Origin: Phycisphaerae bacterium
GTDB taxonomy: Bacteria > Planctomycetota > Phycisphaerae > Sedimentisphaerales > Anaerohalosphaeraceae
Assembly: GCA_018052735.1 (NCBI GenBank)
Contig: JAGPMT010000015.1
Coordinates: 1-55,793, forward strand
Length of the DNA: 55,793 bases
Reading direction: 5' to 3'
Below the pieces are notes generated by a model that saw only the letters and a list, made by a program, of their open reading frames with translations, was not told the origin of the DNA and ran no database searches. The position numbers were made by a program, and so were the translations under genes. Positions within the stretch are counted from its first letter, which is position 1; the number at the start of each line of letters is the position of its first letter. Positions 9,369 to 17,765 of the stretch are shown piece by piece.

Positions 9369-10241
9369 ATGATAAGGAAAACACTCAACCATAGAAATAT
9401 CCGCTACTGGGCGCTCATTGTTTCGGTGGGTGTGCATTCAGCGGCGCTGGCATTTTTTACCAGCGTTAGGTTGTCCGGCCGCATTTCGCAGGCAGCTGTG
9501 AAACCTGCTATCTCGCTGCAGGCCATTGAGCATATTGTTCAGGAATCCGGGCCTCGCCCAAAACCACAGGTCGAGCCGATCCATACTGCTGCCGCACCCT
9601 GTGAAGAGCAAAAGCCGCCCATGCCGTCTCCTGCCGATTCTGCTGTGCCGGCCCAGCAATCCCAGCTGCCATCCGAATCAGCGGCACAGCCGACCGTGCC
9701 GAATGAGGTGGAGTTTTTCGGCCAAAAAAGCATCGTCCAGCGTATCTGTTATGTTGTGGACTGTTCCGGCAGTATGCACGGCCAAATGTACCGTGTACGG
9801 GAGCAGCTGAAAGAGTCCATCCTTAAACTCACTGCGCATCAGGCTTTTTGTGCAGTTTTCTTTATGAACGGGCAGACAATTCTGGCTACCGGCCAGGGGC
9901 AGCTCCAAGCCGCAACAGTACCTGCCAAATTGCAGGCGCTGAACCTAATTGAATCGGTTCGGCCGGCCGGTTCGGCCAATCCAGCCGCAGCACTGCGTTA
10001 CGCCATGCAGCTAAAAGATGCATCCGGCAGCGGTCCCGAACTTATTTATTTCTTAACCGACGGATTTGACTTTAACCTGCCGCAGTCTGCCCATTTTGCC
10101 GACGAGTTTACGCAGATGCATCAAACGCTTGCACCCGCTGCGGTCGTGCATGCAATCGGCTTCTGGCCGCAGCCGCAGGACCGCAAAACGCTTCAGCAGC
10201 TTGCTAACAGCACCGGCGGGGAATATATTGAAGTTAAGTAA
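9369..10241 (+). CDS. VWA-domain protein with TonB-like N-terminus
   Basis: This 290-aa protein begins with a membrane anchor (IRYWALIVSVGVHSAALAFF, ~11-30) resembling the start of TonB/TolA proteins. A Pro-rich periplasmic linker follows, then a von Willebrand factor A domain. The MIDAS motif DCSGS starts at D131, and the domain also contains a TDGFDF segment. VWA domains bind partner proteins through a divalent metal. It is directly followed by ExbB- and ExbD-like genes. An energised membrane complex in which this protein takes the TonB/TolA position is a reasonable inference. No biochemical role is known to me. Confidence 0.85.
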   Translation: MIRKTLNHRNIRYWALIVSVGVHSAALAFFTSVRLSGRISQAAVKPAISLQAIEHIVQESGPRPKPQVEPIHTAAAPCEEQKPPMPSPADSAVPAQQSQLPSESAAQPTVPNEVEFFGQKSIVQRICYVVDCSGSMHGQMYRVREQLKESILKLTAHQAFCAVFFMNGQTILATGQGQLQAATVPAKLQALNLIESVRPAGSANPAAALRYAMQLKDASGSGPELIYFLTDGFDFNLPQSAHFADEFTQMHQTLAPAAVVHAIGFWPQPQDRKTLQQLANSTGGEYIEVK

Positions 10242-10318
10242 ACAATCGTCATCAAAAAACAACCAGTAAATTTCTGATAAAGTGCGGCCATATCCGCTTG
10301 AAATATTAGGACAACAGG

Positions 10319-11125
10319 ATGTTTTGGAATGCAGAACAGGTCGTTTTAGGGCAAGCTGAACCTACCCAATCGGCAGCAACGCTGTATCATCAATTTTTTA
10401 CTGCCGGCGGTCCGATTGTATGGTTTATCCTGCTGCCGATGTCAATTTTTACCCTGTATTTAGCTATTGATCTGCTGATTGTTATTCGCCGCAGCCGTCT
10501 TCTGCCGCCAGCCATTAGCAGCGACATTGCAACGTACGCAGTCCGGTACGGCATTGGCGCTTTGTCAGGCCGTTTATCGGGGCAGCCAGACCTGCTGAGC
10601 CGTTCGCTGCTGCGGGCATTGGAGCGCAGCCGGCAGTTCGGCGGGCAAGTTGAGTCCATTCATCAGTTTGCCGCTGAAGCCCTTCAAGAGCAGGGCATAA
10701 GTCTTTTACGGAAAGCCCAGTGGTGTCAGATTATCGGCTCTGTGGCTCCAATGGTCGGCCTGTTCGGCACTGTTTACGGGATGATACGGGCGTTCAATCT
10801 GCTCGGACAGGGCGGGGAAGGTCCCCGCTATGAGCTGCTGGCCGAGGCTATTTCGATTGCCCTTGTTACAACCTTCTGGGGCCTGCTGGTAGCAATTCCG
10901 GCGCTGTTTGTGTACGGCGTTTTTCAAACACGCATCGAGGCGTTTGTAAGTGAGGCAGCAACGGAACTGGAAGCTCTCCTGGGACGCATCTTCGAAACCA
11001 GCGGCATCTTCCAAAACGAACTCGGCCGACAGGAATCCTCGGCTGCTCAGACCAAAAAAATGCCGGATAAAAATCCCAGCCGGCCGAGCTCCCAGCAAGC
11101 GCTGACCGCTGAGGTGCAGAAATGA
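10319..11125 (+). CDS. MotA/TolQ/ExbB proton channel family protein
   Basis: This 268-aa integral membrane protein has three helices in the ExbB/TolQ arrangement: one near residues 30-52, and two in the C-terminal half (IGSVAPMVGLFGTVYGMI and SIALVTTFWGLLVAIPALF). The GLFGTVYGM block is the family signature. With ExbD it forms a proton-driven motor that powers a periplasmic partner, here probably the VWA protein encoded just upstream. It overlaps the exbD-like gene by four bases. The 60-residue C-terminal tail is polar and basic. Confidence 0.92.
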   Translation: MFWNAEQVVLGQAEPTQSAATLYHQFFTAGGPIVWFILLPMSIFTLYLAIDLLIVIRRSRLLPPAISSDIATYAVRYGIGALSGRLSGQPDLLSRSLLRALERSRQFGGQVESIHQFAAEALQEQGISLLRKAQWCQIIGSVAPMVGLFGTVYGMIRAFNLLGQGGEGPRYELLAEAISIALVTTFWGLLVAIPALFVYGVFQTRIEAFVSEAATELEALLGRIFETSGIFQNELGRQESSAAQTKKMPDKNPSRPSSQQALTAEVQK

Positions 11126-11580
11126 AACGCCTTTTGCTGCACAATCGACCTTTTGAAACTGAACTGTTCGACATGACACCCGTTATTGATGTAGTCTTTC
11201 TGCTGATTATCTTCTTTATGCTGGTCTGTCAATTTATTGCTGCTGAACAGCTCAAGGTCAGTCTGCCGGACCAAATTAAAACCGCCCAGCCGCAGGAGAC
11301 TGCCGCCAATCTTCCTCTAACCATTACGGTTCTGCCTGCATCGGAAGGCCGGATTCTCTGCGCTGTCGGAAGCCAGAAGCTTGCCGATGTGCAAGGTGAG
11401 GATCTTGCCCGTCTGATTTGTGTAGCTGTGGATGAATCGCTTGCAGCTCATGCAGGAGGCAAGACCGTTCATCTCCGCTGCGACAAATCCATTCAGTTCG
11501 GGCAAATCAAGTATATTCTGTCTGGCATTGCCCAAAGCCGCGCTGACAACCTTGACTGGGCTGTACTGACCGAACCCTAA
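11122..11580 (+). CDS. ExbD/TolR family biopolymer transport protein
   Basis: This 152-aa protein has one N-terminal transmembrane helix with the family signature DMTPVIDVVFLLIIFFMLV (residues 17-35). The Asp in PVIDVVF is the proton-carrying residue in ExbD/TolR. A small periplasmic domain follows. The gene overlaps the ExbB-like gene (ATGA), which indicates translational coupling. With the VWA gene it forms a three-gene energy-transduction cluster. Confidence 0.92.
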   Translation: MKRLLLHNRPFETELFDMTPVIDVVFLLIIFFMLVCQFIAAEQLKVSLPDQIKTAQPQETAANLPLTITVLPASEGRILCAVGSQKLADVQGEDLARLICVAVDESLAAHAGGKTVHLRCDKSIQFGQIKYILSGIAQSRADNLDWAVLTEP

Positions 11581-11601
11581 CAAACCCCTCCTTGACCCGT
11601 T

Positions 11602-12843
11602 ATGTATGAGCTTGTCACAATCTGCATATCTCTGGGCCTGTTGGCTTTTCTGCTGCATCTCAAGATGCGGCTGGGACGGGCCATGCTGCTGACTGCATTT
11701 GCTTTGGCTGTGCTGCTGGGTACAGCACCGCATATGCTTTTGCAAACAGCTGCCCAAGAATGGAAAAGCAAACCGCTCGGTCAGACAACAGGGTATCTGT
11801 TTGTATCACTGACTACCCTGCTGACATTTGTAAATATATTGGGGATTGCCCTGACGCACACAGGCATATCCCAGCGGCTTCTGCCGTCGATACAGGGGCT
11901 GTTCCGCAGCCGGCGGGCAGCTCTGGCTTCTATTCCGCTGATGATGGGAATGCTGCCCACGCCCGGGGGGATTATGCTGTCGGCGCCAATGGTGCGGCAA
12001 TTAGGCGATCAAATCGGCATCGAGCGCAGCCGTCAGGCAGCATTAAACTATCTGTTTCGTCACCAATGGGAGTCCGTCTGGCCGCTGTTTCCGGCCGTCC
12101 CCCTTATACAGGGAATGCTCGGCATAAGCGCAGCAGATCTGGTGCTGCACAATCTGCCGATTATGCTGTGCGGTACAGCGGCAGGCATTATTTTTCTTCT
12201 GCTGCCGGGGCTGCCGCCCAAGCAGATTGATATCAGACAGGAACGGTTTACAGACAATTTGGCCGGCTTTCTGCATGCCTTTTGGCCGATCGGCATAACA
12301 GCCCTGCTGTATGCAGCAGCAGGAATTACTCCAGCAGCAGGCATCATCGCCGTAACGGTTCTTTTCCTGATTCTTCACAAGGTCCGGTTCAAACAGTGGG
12401 TTGCCATCTTCAAATCAGGAATTGAATTTGATGTGGTTCTGCTTATTCTCGGGGCGCTTTTGTTTAAGCTTATCATTGAGTCCAGCCGCTCGGTGGACGC
12501 TGTGGTTTCTTTTCTGACGGCAATGCATGTGCCGCCGTTGTTTCTGGTGTTTTTTCTGCCGTTTTTGGTGGTATTTTTGACCGGCTTAACAATGCCCACA
12601 GCGGCTATTACTTTCCCATTTTTGGTGCCCTTTATCGGCACCGGTCCCGCAGCCAAGCTGGGCATTGAAACACTTGCCTTTTCGGGGATCATCTGCGGAC
12701 TTGCAATGACTCCCATTCATTTATGTCTGTCGCTTTCGGCAAGCTATTTCGACACCTCATTGCTGCGCATCATAGGCCGTATGGCAGGCCCGATTGTTTC
12801 CATTGCTGCTGCCGGCGCTGTTATGGCGCTGATGGCTGGCTGA
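11602..12843 (+). CDS. DUF401 family integral membrane protein
   Basis: This 413-aa protein is very hydrophobic, with about ten to eleven predicted helices. It carries the DUF401 blocks MLPTPGGIMLSAPMV and NYLFRHQWESVWPLFPAVPL and a second-half LTMPTAAITFPFLVPF. The family resembles permeases of the ion-transporter superfamily (two-fold repeat, Pro-rich discontinuous helices), but its substrate is unknown. The gene starts 21 bp after the ExbD-like gene and is probably the last of that operon. No clear ribosome site is visible. Confidence 0.85.
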   Translation: MYELVTICISLGLLAFLLHLKMRLGRAMLLTAFALAVLLGTAPHMLLQTAAQEWKSKPLGQTTGYLFVSLTTLLTFVNILGIALTHTGISQRLLPSIQGLFRSRRAALASIPLMMGMLPTPGGIMLSAPMVRQLGDQIGIERSRQAALNYLFRHQWESVWPLFPAVPLIQGMLGISAADLVLHNLPIMLCGTAAGIIFLLLPGLPPKQIDIRQERFTDNLAGFLHAFWPIGITALLYAAAGITPAAGIIAVTVLFLILHKVRFKQWVAIFKSGIEFDVVLLILGALLFKLIIESSRSVDAVVSFLTAMHVPPLFLVFFLPFLVVFLTGLTMPTAAITFPFLVPFIGTGPAAKLGIETLAFSGIICGLAMTPIHLCLSLSASYFDTSLLRIIGRMAGPIVSIAAAGAVMALMAG

Positions 12844-12919
12844 ATTCAAAAGTACCGCTTGGTACCGGCGGCTGGAGATAGTCCCCCAGTCACGCTTCGA
12901 CAGCCTATCCAGTCAAAGA

Positions 12920-13522
12920 CTACTTGGCCGGAATTTTAATTTTAGAACCGACAACTAAAGTGCTGTCTTTCTTTAATTGGGGATTGAGTGCCAAGATTTC
13001 TTCATACCGGACACCGCTGCCAAGCTGCGATGCGGCGATTTTCCACAAACTGTCGCCCTCTTTAACAACATATTCAACTGCTGCTGTCTTTGGCGCTGCG
13101 GGTGTCAAACCGGCTCCGCTGCCGGCAGCAGAAACAGGCGAAGCAGAGGTGGATGGCTGTGAGGCCGCAACAGCAGATGTCTGCGCTTCTTCCTGACTTG
13201 TCTTATCCGCTTCCTTTGCCGGACGCTGCGCTTCGGCCTGAAGACGAGCAAGTTCAGCTGTTGCGCGAGCCAGATCATTCCGGGCTTGAGTAATCGTGCT
13301 ATTGGCCCGGCTCAATTCGGTCTTGAGCCGTACTATTTCTCCCGAAGCCCGCTGAAGAGCATCCTCCGACTCGGTTTTTGTCTGCTGCATCTTTAGTTGG
13401 AGTTCTTCGATGGTTTTGGCGCTTTGGGAAAGTTTGGGTTTCATAATCAGAACACCCGCTCCCACACCGATACCGGCACAAATCAGTGCGATTATACTGA
13501 CCGCTGCTACCTGTTGTTTCAT
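12920..13522 (-). CDS. LysM-domain protein with membrane anchor and coiled coil
   Basis: This 200-aa envelope protein has an N-terminal transmembrane helix (residues 5-27) and a coiled coil (~33-95, ending in ARATAELARLQAEAQ). An Ala/Ser/Pro linker follows, then a C-terminal LysM domain (VEYVVKEGDSLWKIAASQLG through VVGSKIKIP, ~149-198) that binds peptidoglycan glycan strands. The start is supported by an AAGGAAG ribosome site. It is the last gene of a minus-strand group behind the prepilin-like and pilT genes. No catalytic domain is present, so a structural or spacer role is likely. Confidence 0.88.
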   Translation of the reverse strand: MKQQVAAVSIIALICAGIGVGAGVLIMKPKLSQSAKTIEELQLKMQQTKTESEDALQRASGEIVRLKTELSRANSTITQARNDLARATAELARLQAEAQRPAKEADKTSQEEAQTSAVAASQPSTSASPVSAAGSGAGLTPAAPKTAAVEYVVKEGDSLWKIAASQLGSGVRYEEILALNPQLKKDSTLVVGSKIKIPAK

Positions 13523-13617
13523 ATATTTGCTTCCTTAAAAAAGATAATAACAAGCCGGAATTGTACCCTCCTTTTATTCAGAAATCAACAGATATAATTA
13601 GCGCAAATTCGTCAATC

Positions 13618-14250
13618 TCAAATATCTTCTGCCGGCCATTCAAATCTATACTCGGCCGTCCATTTCCGGTCAGTCGTGATAGTAATGCATCCGACAGCGC
13701 TGTAGTCCGAACACAGCCAACCAAGCAGATATGCAGTCCCCTCTTCCTGAACTGACCCGACAGAACCTTCTTCTGTTTTACAATATTGTCCTCTGGCAAT
13801 AAAGAACAGACGGCTTTTGTCTTTTCCCGCAGCATCTTCGTATGTCTTGGATACGCTGATATTGCCCTTCATCACCGCATTGATTTGGAAGTTTGTTGGG
13901 CCTTCGGTCCACGTACCGTTCCATTGGGCCACGATACGGCCATCTGTTTCAAAAGCCGCTGTAATCCGGCCGCGCGGAGATTGATTGCGGCTGACGGCAG
14001 CGGTTCTTTCAAACGGCCTGTCTATCTGGGCCTTGGGGGGACTGGGCATAGGAATACTCTGTCCCGGCCCTGCCAGCAGGTCCTCCAGAAGCCACGGCCG
14101 CTGCTCGAATGCCGCCGGCCGGCTGCTCTTGGGTTCGGGGGCAACAAAAACATCGATCTGCACAAAATACAACAGCATCAGAATGGCCGCTGCTATCAGT
14201 ACAACCAGAAGTGCAAATCCCCTATATTGCTTCTTCCTGCCTGTCATCAT
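13618..14250 (-). CDS. Hypothetical prepilin-like membrane protein
   Basis: I do not recognise the family of this 210-aa protein. Its N-terminus (MMTGRKKQYRGFALLVVL followed by more hydrophobic residues) has a short basic leader ending in RG and a hydrophobic helix. This resembles type IV prepilin or pseudopilin starts, although the usual Glu at +5 is replaced. The rest is a soluble, probably periplasmic domain with beta character and several Cys residues. It lies 12 bp downstream of the pilT fragment on the same strand, which supports a link to pilus or type II secretion machinery. Confidence 0.55.
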   Translation of the reverse strand: MMTGRKKQYRGFALLVVLIAAAILMLLYFVQIDVFVAPEPKSSRPAAFEQRPWLLEDLLAGPGQSIPMPSPPKAQIDRPFERTAAVSRNQSPRGRITAAFETDGRIVAQWNGTWTEGPTNFQINAVMKGNISVSKTYEDAAGKDKSRLFFIARGQYCKTEEGSVGSVQEEGTAYLLGWLCSDYSAVGCITITTDRKWTAEYRFEWPAEDI

Positions 14251-14262
14251 CGGTTTGATGTT

Positions 14263-15129
14263 TCATTCGTAGTTTGACAGCACCCTCTTGGCGCTTTCGG
14301 CACTGATAAGGTTGGCCTCCAGCAGCGCCCCTACGGATTCGGCCATGGTACACATTCCGTATCTTTTGCCCGTATCAATAACTGTACGCAGATGATAGCC
14401 GCCGCGGTGGCGGATAATGTTTTTAACGCCGGCGGTATTAATCATGATTTCACACGCTACGCGCTGTCCGCCGCCAATCAGCGGAATCAGCTCCTGATGA
14501 ATAATCCCTTGGAGAGTTTCTGCCAGCAGAAACCGAATGGTGTTTTCGCTGTCTTCCGGGGCGTAGCTTAATAACCGTTCTATCATCTTGTCAATGGAGA
14601 TGATATGCAAAGTCGAAATCACCAGAATGCCGGTTTCAGCCGCTGTCAGTGCAATCTTAATGGTCTCGTAATCCCGCATCTCCCCAATGGCAATTACATC
14701 CGGATCCTGCCGCAAAGCCGCCCGCAGACCGCTGGAAAACGAGGCGGTGTCGCGCCCCACCTCCCGCTGACGAACAATTCCCTTTTTGTTGGCATGCAGA
14801 TACTCAATCGGATCTTCAATCGTGACGATGTGCCGTTTTTGATGCTCGTTGATAAAATCAATCATTGAAGCCAATGTAGTTGTTTTGCCTTGGCTGGTGC
14901 TGCCGGTAATCAGAATGAGCCCTTTTTCCTTTTGCGCCAAGCTCTTGACAACCGGTGGCAGAAACAGTTCATCCGGAGGCCGGGGAGTGCCGTCCAGCAC
15001 ACGAATTGTTGCACCAACCGTACCATTGAAAAAACCCACATTAATGCGAAACCGCGATCCGTGATAAGCCAGCATCAGGTCAAAATCCAGCTGCTGCTCG
15101 AACTTGCGAATTTGTTCTTCTGTCAGCAT
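14263..15129 (-). CDS. pilT: PilT-type retraction ATPase, C-terminal ATPase part (split gene)
   Basis: This 288-aa frame holds the ATPase domain of a PilT-like hexameric motor, which powers type IV pilus retraction at the inner membrane. Walker A reads GSTSQGKTTT. IVTIEDPIEYLH is the Asp-box and LRQDPDVIAIGEMRDYETI is Walker B. STLH is followed by IIS instead of the usual TN. The C-terminal TGKRYGMCTMAESV block is typical. The protein starts at MLTEEQIRKFEQQLDFDL, which in intact PilT is preceded by a ~60-residue N-terminal domain. That domain is encoded just upstream in another frame (15289-15131). The TGA of the upstream piece and this ATG are separated by one base (TGAAATG). Confidence 0.85.
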   Translation of the reverse strand: MLTEEQIRKFEQQLDFDLMLAYHGSRFRINVGFFNGTVGATIRVLDGTPRPPDELFLPPVVKSLAQKEKGLILITGSTSQGKTTTLASMIDFINEHQKRHIVTIEDPIEYLHANKKGIVRQREVGRDTASFSSGLRAALRQDPDVIAIGEMRDYETIKIALTAAETGILVISTLHIISIDKMIERLLSYAPEDSENTIRFLLAETLQGIIHQELIPLIGGGQRVACEIMINTAGVKNIIRHRGGYHLRTVIDTGKRYGMCTMAESVGALLEANLISAESAKRVLSNYE

Positions 15130-15130
15130 T

Positions 15131-15289
15131 TCATAGCATATCTGGCGGCTTTTCCGGCGTTAAAATTTCCTCCGTCACCGGTTTAAGCTTGCGCCCAATA
15201 CGAAACTGCACCGGTGCACCGGCACAAATGTGTATATCCGTAGCATGCTGGGCGATGGCAAAATCAAAAAGTTGATTGCGGTTTTGCAT
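15131..15289 (-). CDS. PilT N-terminal domain fragment (other half of split pilT)
   Basis: This 52-residue open frame matches the start of PilT proteins: NQLFDFAIAQHATDIHICAG corresponds to the conserved 'LL..A...GASDLHL..G.PP..R..G' block. It continues APVQFRIGRKLKPVTEEIL to TPEKPPDML and then TGA. The ATPase part resumes one base later in a different frame with the sequence expected next. Either one base was gained (or two lost) near 15130-15145, or the two parts are made as separate, coupled polypeptides. A GGAAAAAG stretch precedes the ATG. An in-frame TAG upstream fixes the longest possible start. Confidence 0.7.
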   Translation of the reverse strand: MQNRNQLFDFAIAQHATDIHICAGAPVQFRIGRKLKPVTEEILTPEKPPDML

Positions 15290-15427
15290 AAGCTTTTTCC
15301 CATTGACAACGCTCTAATTATACTCCATGCCGACCTAAAAGACAAATCCAATCCATTTCAACTGTTTAACCTTCAAGATGCATATCCCTTATGCCGCATC
15401 AAAGAATTGGGGCTGAATAAAATAAAA

Positions 15428-15454
15428 AACGGCTGTCTGGAATTGACAGCCGTT
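15428..15454 (-). terminator. Rho-independent terminator of trigger factor gene
   Basis: A perfect 10-bp inverted repeat (AACGGCTGTC / GACAGCCGTT) with a 7-base loop is followed, on the minus strand, by a T-run (complement of the A-rich 15421-15429). It lies 58 bp after the tig stop codon and separates tig from pilT. Confidence 0.85.
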
Positions 15455-15512
15455 TAGAAAGTTTTTGCCAATAGTTGAATTGCGATCAGTAAATCTCCAG
15501 AATTCTTTTCTG

Positions 15513-17006
15513 TTATTCGTCGGTCTTGTCTGCCTTTTTGGAACGTTTGGACTCGGTTTTCTTCCGCTCCTGAACAACTTCTGTTTCCTCATGGCCTGTT
15601 TCCTTTTTGCGGGCGGGTTTTCGGGCAGACTTCTTCGGTGCCGGCTTCTTAAGCTTTTCCGGCTCGACCTCGCGGATTTTTGCGGTTTCGAGTATTTTGG
15701 CAATGCATTTTTCTTCCCGTACCTGTAACGCAAACTGTGCCAGCGATCCATCGCGGATAAGTTCTTCCCGCATCTTTTCCGGCCGACGCCCGCGCAGCGC
15801 AGCCACATAAGCAATATGCCCGTTGATTTCCTCTTCTGTTGCTGTAATTCCGTATTTATCGGCAATCTTGTCGAGAATAAAATACAACTTGAGCTGGTCG
15901 GCAGCATGCTCTTCCGAACCGGCCTTGAGCTGTTCCATTTGCTCATCTATCTGCTGGCGTGTCATACCCTGCATCAGCATATTGGTATACTGCCGCTGCA
16001 GAATCGAGAGGGACTGTTCGGCTACTACCGCTTCCGGCAGTTCAAAGTCCGTATTCTCACGGAGATAGGCATAAACTTGTTCACTCATTGCCGCACGTGC
16101 CTGACGTTCGGCACGAGCCGAAAGCTGCTCGCGGATGTTTTCCTTCAGCTCGTTTTCATCTGAAACGCTAAACCGGCTGAAGAACTCGCTGTTCATTTCG
16201 GCAGGCTCGAGCTTTTTGACCTCCTTAACGGTAATAGTCAGATCGACCTTCTTGCCGCGGTATTGCTCATTATAAAAAGTAGCAGGCACTTCGACTGTGG
16301 TTTTCTTTTCGGTACCGCTGACAGCTCCCACCAGCAGCGCATCCAAACCGTCCACAGGCACTGCTCCAACAAAACCAGTCCGACGGACAGAAATCTCAAT
16401 GTTATCGTATTTGTCATGTTCAGGACTGCCTTCGGTAACAAGAATTACATCGGCCACCACCCGGTCTCCTTCTGCGGCAGGTCCGTCTTTGGGAATCCAC
16501 ACGCCGGCCTGCTTGCGCAAGCTCATCAATTCCTCCTCAACGCGTGCATCGGTAATATCTATTTTGGGCTTTTCAATTTCGATGCCTTCTAACTCCGGCA
16601 GGTCGAATTCCGGACGAACTTCAACCTCAAATTCAAACTTCATCGGCCCTTCTTCCGGCAGTTCAACCTTCTCATGGTCAATATCCGGATCCCGCAGAGC
16701 ATCAATTTTATTATCTTTCAAGGCCGCTTCGCTGGCTTCGGCCATCAATTCCAGCTTGACTTGCCGGCTGATATCTGTTCCAAATCGTTTCTCCAAAAGG
16801 CGAATTGGGGCTCTCCCCTTGCGAAAACCGGGCAAGATGGCCTCTTTCCGAAGTTCCTTATATTTTTCATCCAATTTATCGTGTACAACTTCGGCCGGAA
16901 TCTCAATCGCAACTTTTTTCTTGCACGGGCCGGCATCGCTGACAGTAACTACGTTGGGTATTTTTTCTTTGGTTTCTTCCGTTGTCTGGGTATTTTCCTG
17001 CGCCAT
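15513..17006 (-). CDS. tig: Trigger factor (ribosome-associated chaperone)
   Basis: This 497-aa chaperone and peptidyl-prolyl isomerase binds the ribosome exit tunnel. The ribosome-binding signature is GFRKGRAP at residues 60-67, the counterpart of the GFRxGKxP motif. A FKBP-type domain follows (~175-265), and then the long helical C-terminal domain. The protein ends with a ~50-residue Lys/Arg/Glu-rich tail (KKPAPKKSARKPARKK and onward) beyond the usual end, probably disordered. An AGGAAT ribosome site precedes the start. It lies downstream of tRNA-Gly on the same strand and ends at the hairpin terminator at 15428-15454. Confidence 0.95.
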   Translation of the reverse strand: MAQENTQTTEETKEKIPNVVTVSDAGPCKKKVAIEIPAEVVHDKLDEKYKELRKEAILPGFRKGRAPIRLLEKRFGTDISRQVKLELMAEASEAALKDNKIDALRDPDIDHEKVELPEEGPMKFEFEVEVRPEFDLPELEGIEIEKPKIDITDARVEEELMSLRKQAGVWIPKDGPAAEGDRVVADVILVTEGSPEHDKYDNIEISVRRTGFVGAVPVDGLDALLVGAVSGTEKKTTVEVPATFYNEQYRGKKVDLTITVKEVKKLEPAEMNSEFFSRFSVSDENELKENIREQLSARAERQARAAMSEQVYAYLRENTDFELPEAVVAEQSLSILQRQYTNMLMQGMTRQQIDEQMEQLKAGSEEHAADQLKLYFILDKIADKYGITATEEEINGHIAYVAALRGRRPEKMREELIRDGSLAQFALQVREEKCIAKILETAKIREVEPEKLKKPAPKKSARKPARKKETGHEETEVVQERKKTESKRSKKADKTDE

Positions 17007-17223
17007 TGATTTATTCCTAACTGCTTGTTATTTTGTAGTTTATAAAAATAAAAAAGGCCGGCGAACACAATTCGACGACCAAAAGCATCCCAAAACCCTT
17101 TCGGGCTTTACAAACGCTTATGCGACCAGCGCCAGGCCACTTTCAGCCGATACCTCGCAAAAGCTATGTCAATTTTTCAAGTACTTCTTTAACGCTTTAC
17201 AACACTTAAATTCGTTTCAAAAA

Positions 17224-17295
17224 AGCGGGTGATGAGATTCGAACCCACGACATTCACGTTGGCAACGTGACGCTCTACCACTGAGCTACACCCGC
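17224..17295 (-). tRNA. tRNA-Gly (anticodon GCC)
   Basis: The minus strand folds into a full cloverleaf. The acceptor is GCGGGTG/CACCCGC. The D-stem is GCTC/GAGC. The anticodon stem is TCACG/CGTGA with loop TTGCCAA, giving anticodon GCC. The T-arm contains GGTTCGAAT. The discriminator base is T, and no CCA is encoded. It sits about 215 bp upstream of tig, same strand. Confidence 0.96.
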
Positions 17296-17391
17296 ATTAC
17301 GAACCCCATACTATACATACTCCTGCACCAATTTCAACCCCCAAGCACAATTTTTTGAGATTTTTCTTTCTTTAAGTCCTCTAAACAGCCT

Positions 17392-17416
17392 TTGCCCCTT
17401 GCAGGGGCAATTTTTT
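17392..17416 (+). terminator. Orphan rho-independent terminator
   Basis: TTGCCCC (17392-17398) pairs with GGGGCAA (17404-17410) around a 5-base loop, followed by six T on the plus strand. No plus-strand gene lies upstream in this 470-bp intergenic stretch (17296-17765), so it either ends an unannotated small transcript or is a relic. Nothing else clear is visible in the stretch. Confidence 0.6.
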
Positions 17417-17765
17417 ACTTTATCGAAGGTAAAAACTTGAAAAGCCAAAGGCATCCCATCCCTAAGCCGAAAACGCATAAGCAGGGAATAGCACATATAT
17501 TGGTCTTTACCTATCCGCTATGTCTGCATACTATATAATCTAACCAATTAAAAAATCACAAAGGCTTCAAATTGGCATAAATGACGCCGTTTTCGAAAAG
17601 TTTGGGAACTCTTCCAGAAACACTTTGGCCGCTTGTTTACACCCCATACACATATTTTCAATCCCACAACAAAATCAAATTCAATTGGACAATAATTGTT
17701 GTTGAAAAGGCGGCTCATGCTGTATAATCAGCGTGTAAAATAGATGTTACCGGAAGGGCAGCATT

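Noticed and set aside
17311-17496. 61-aa minus-strand open frame in the 470-bp gap
   Set aside because: It contains the terminator hairpin and has no ribosome site or recognisable domain.
17500-17765. Purine riboswitch upstream of the NCS2 permease
   Set aside because: I looked for the three-way-junction blocks of purine riboswitches and did not see them.
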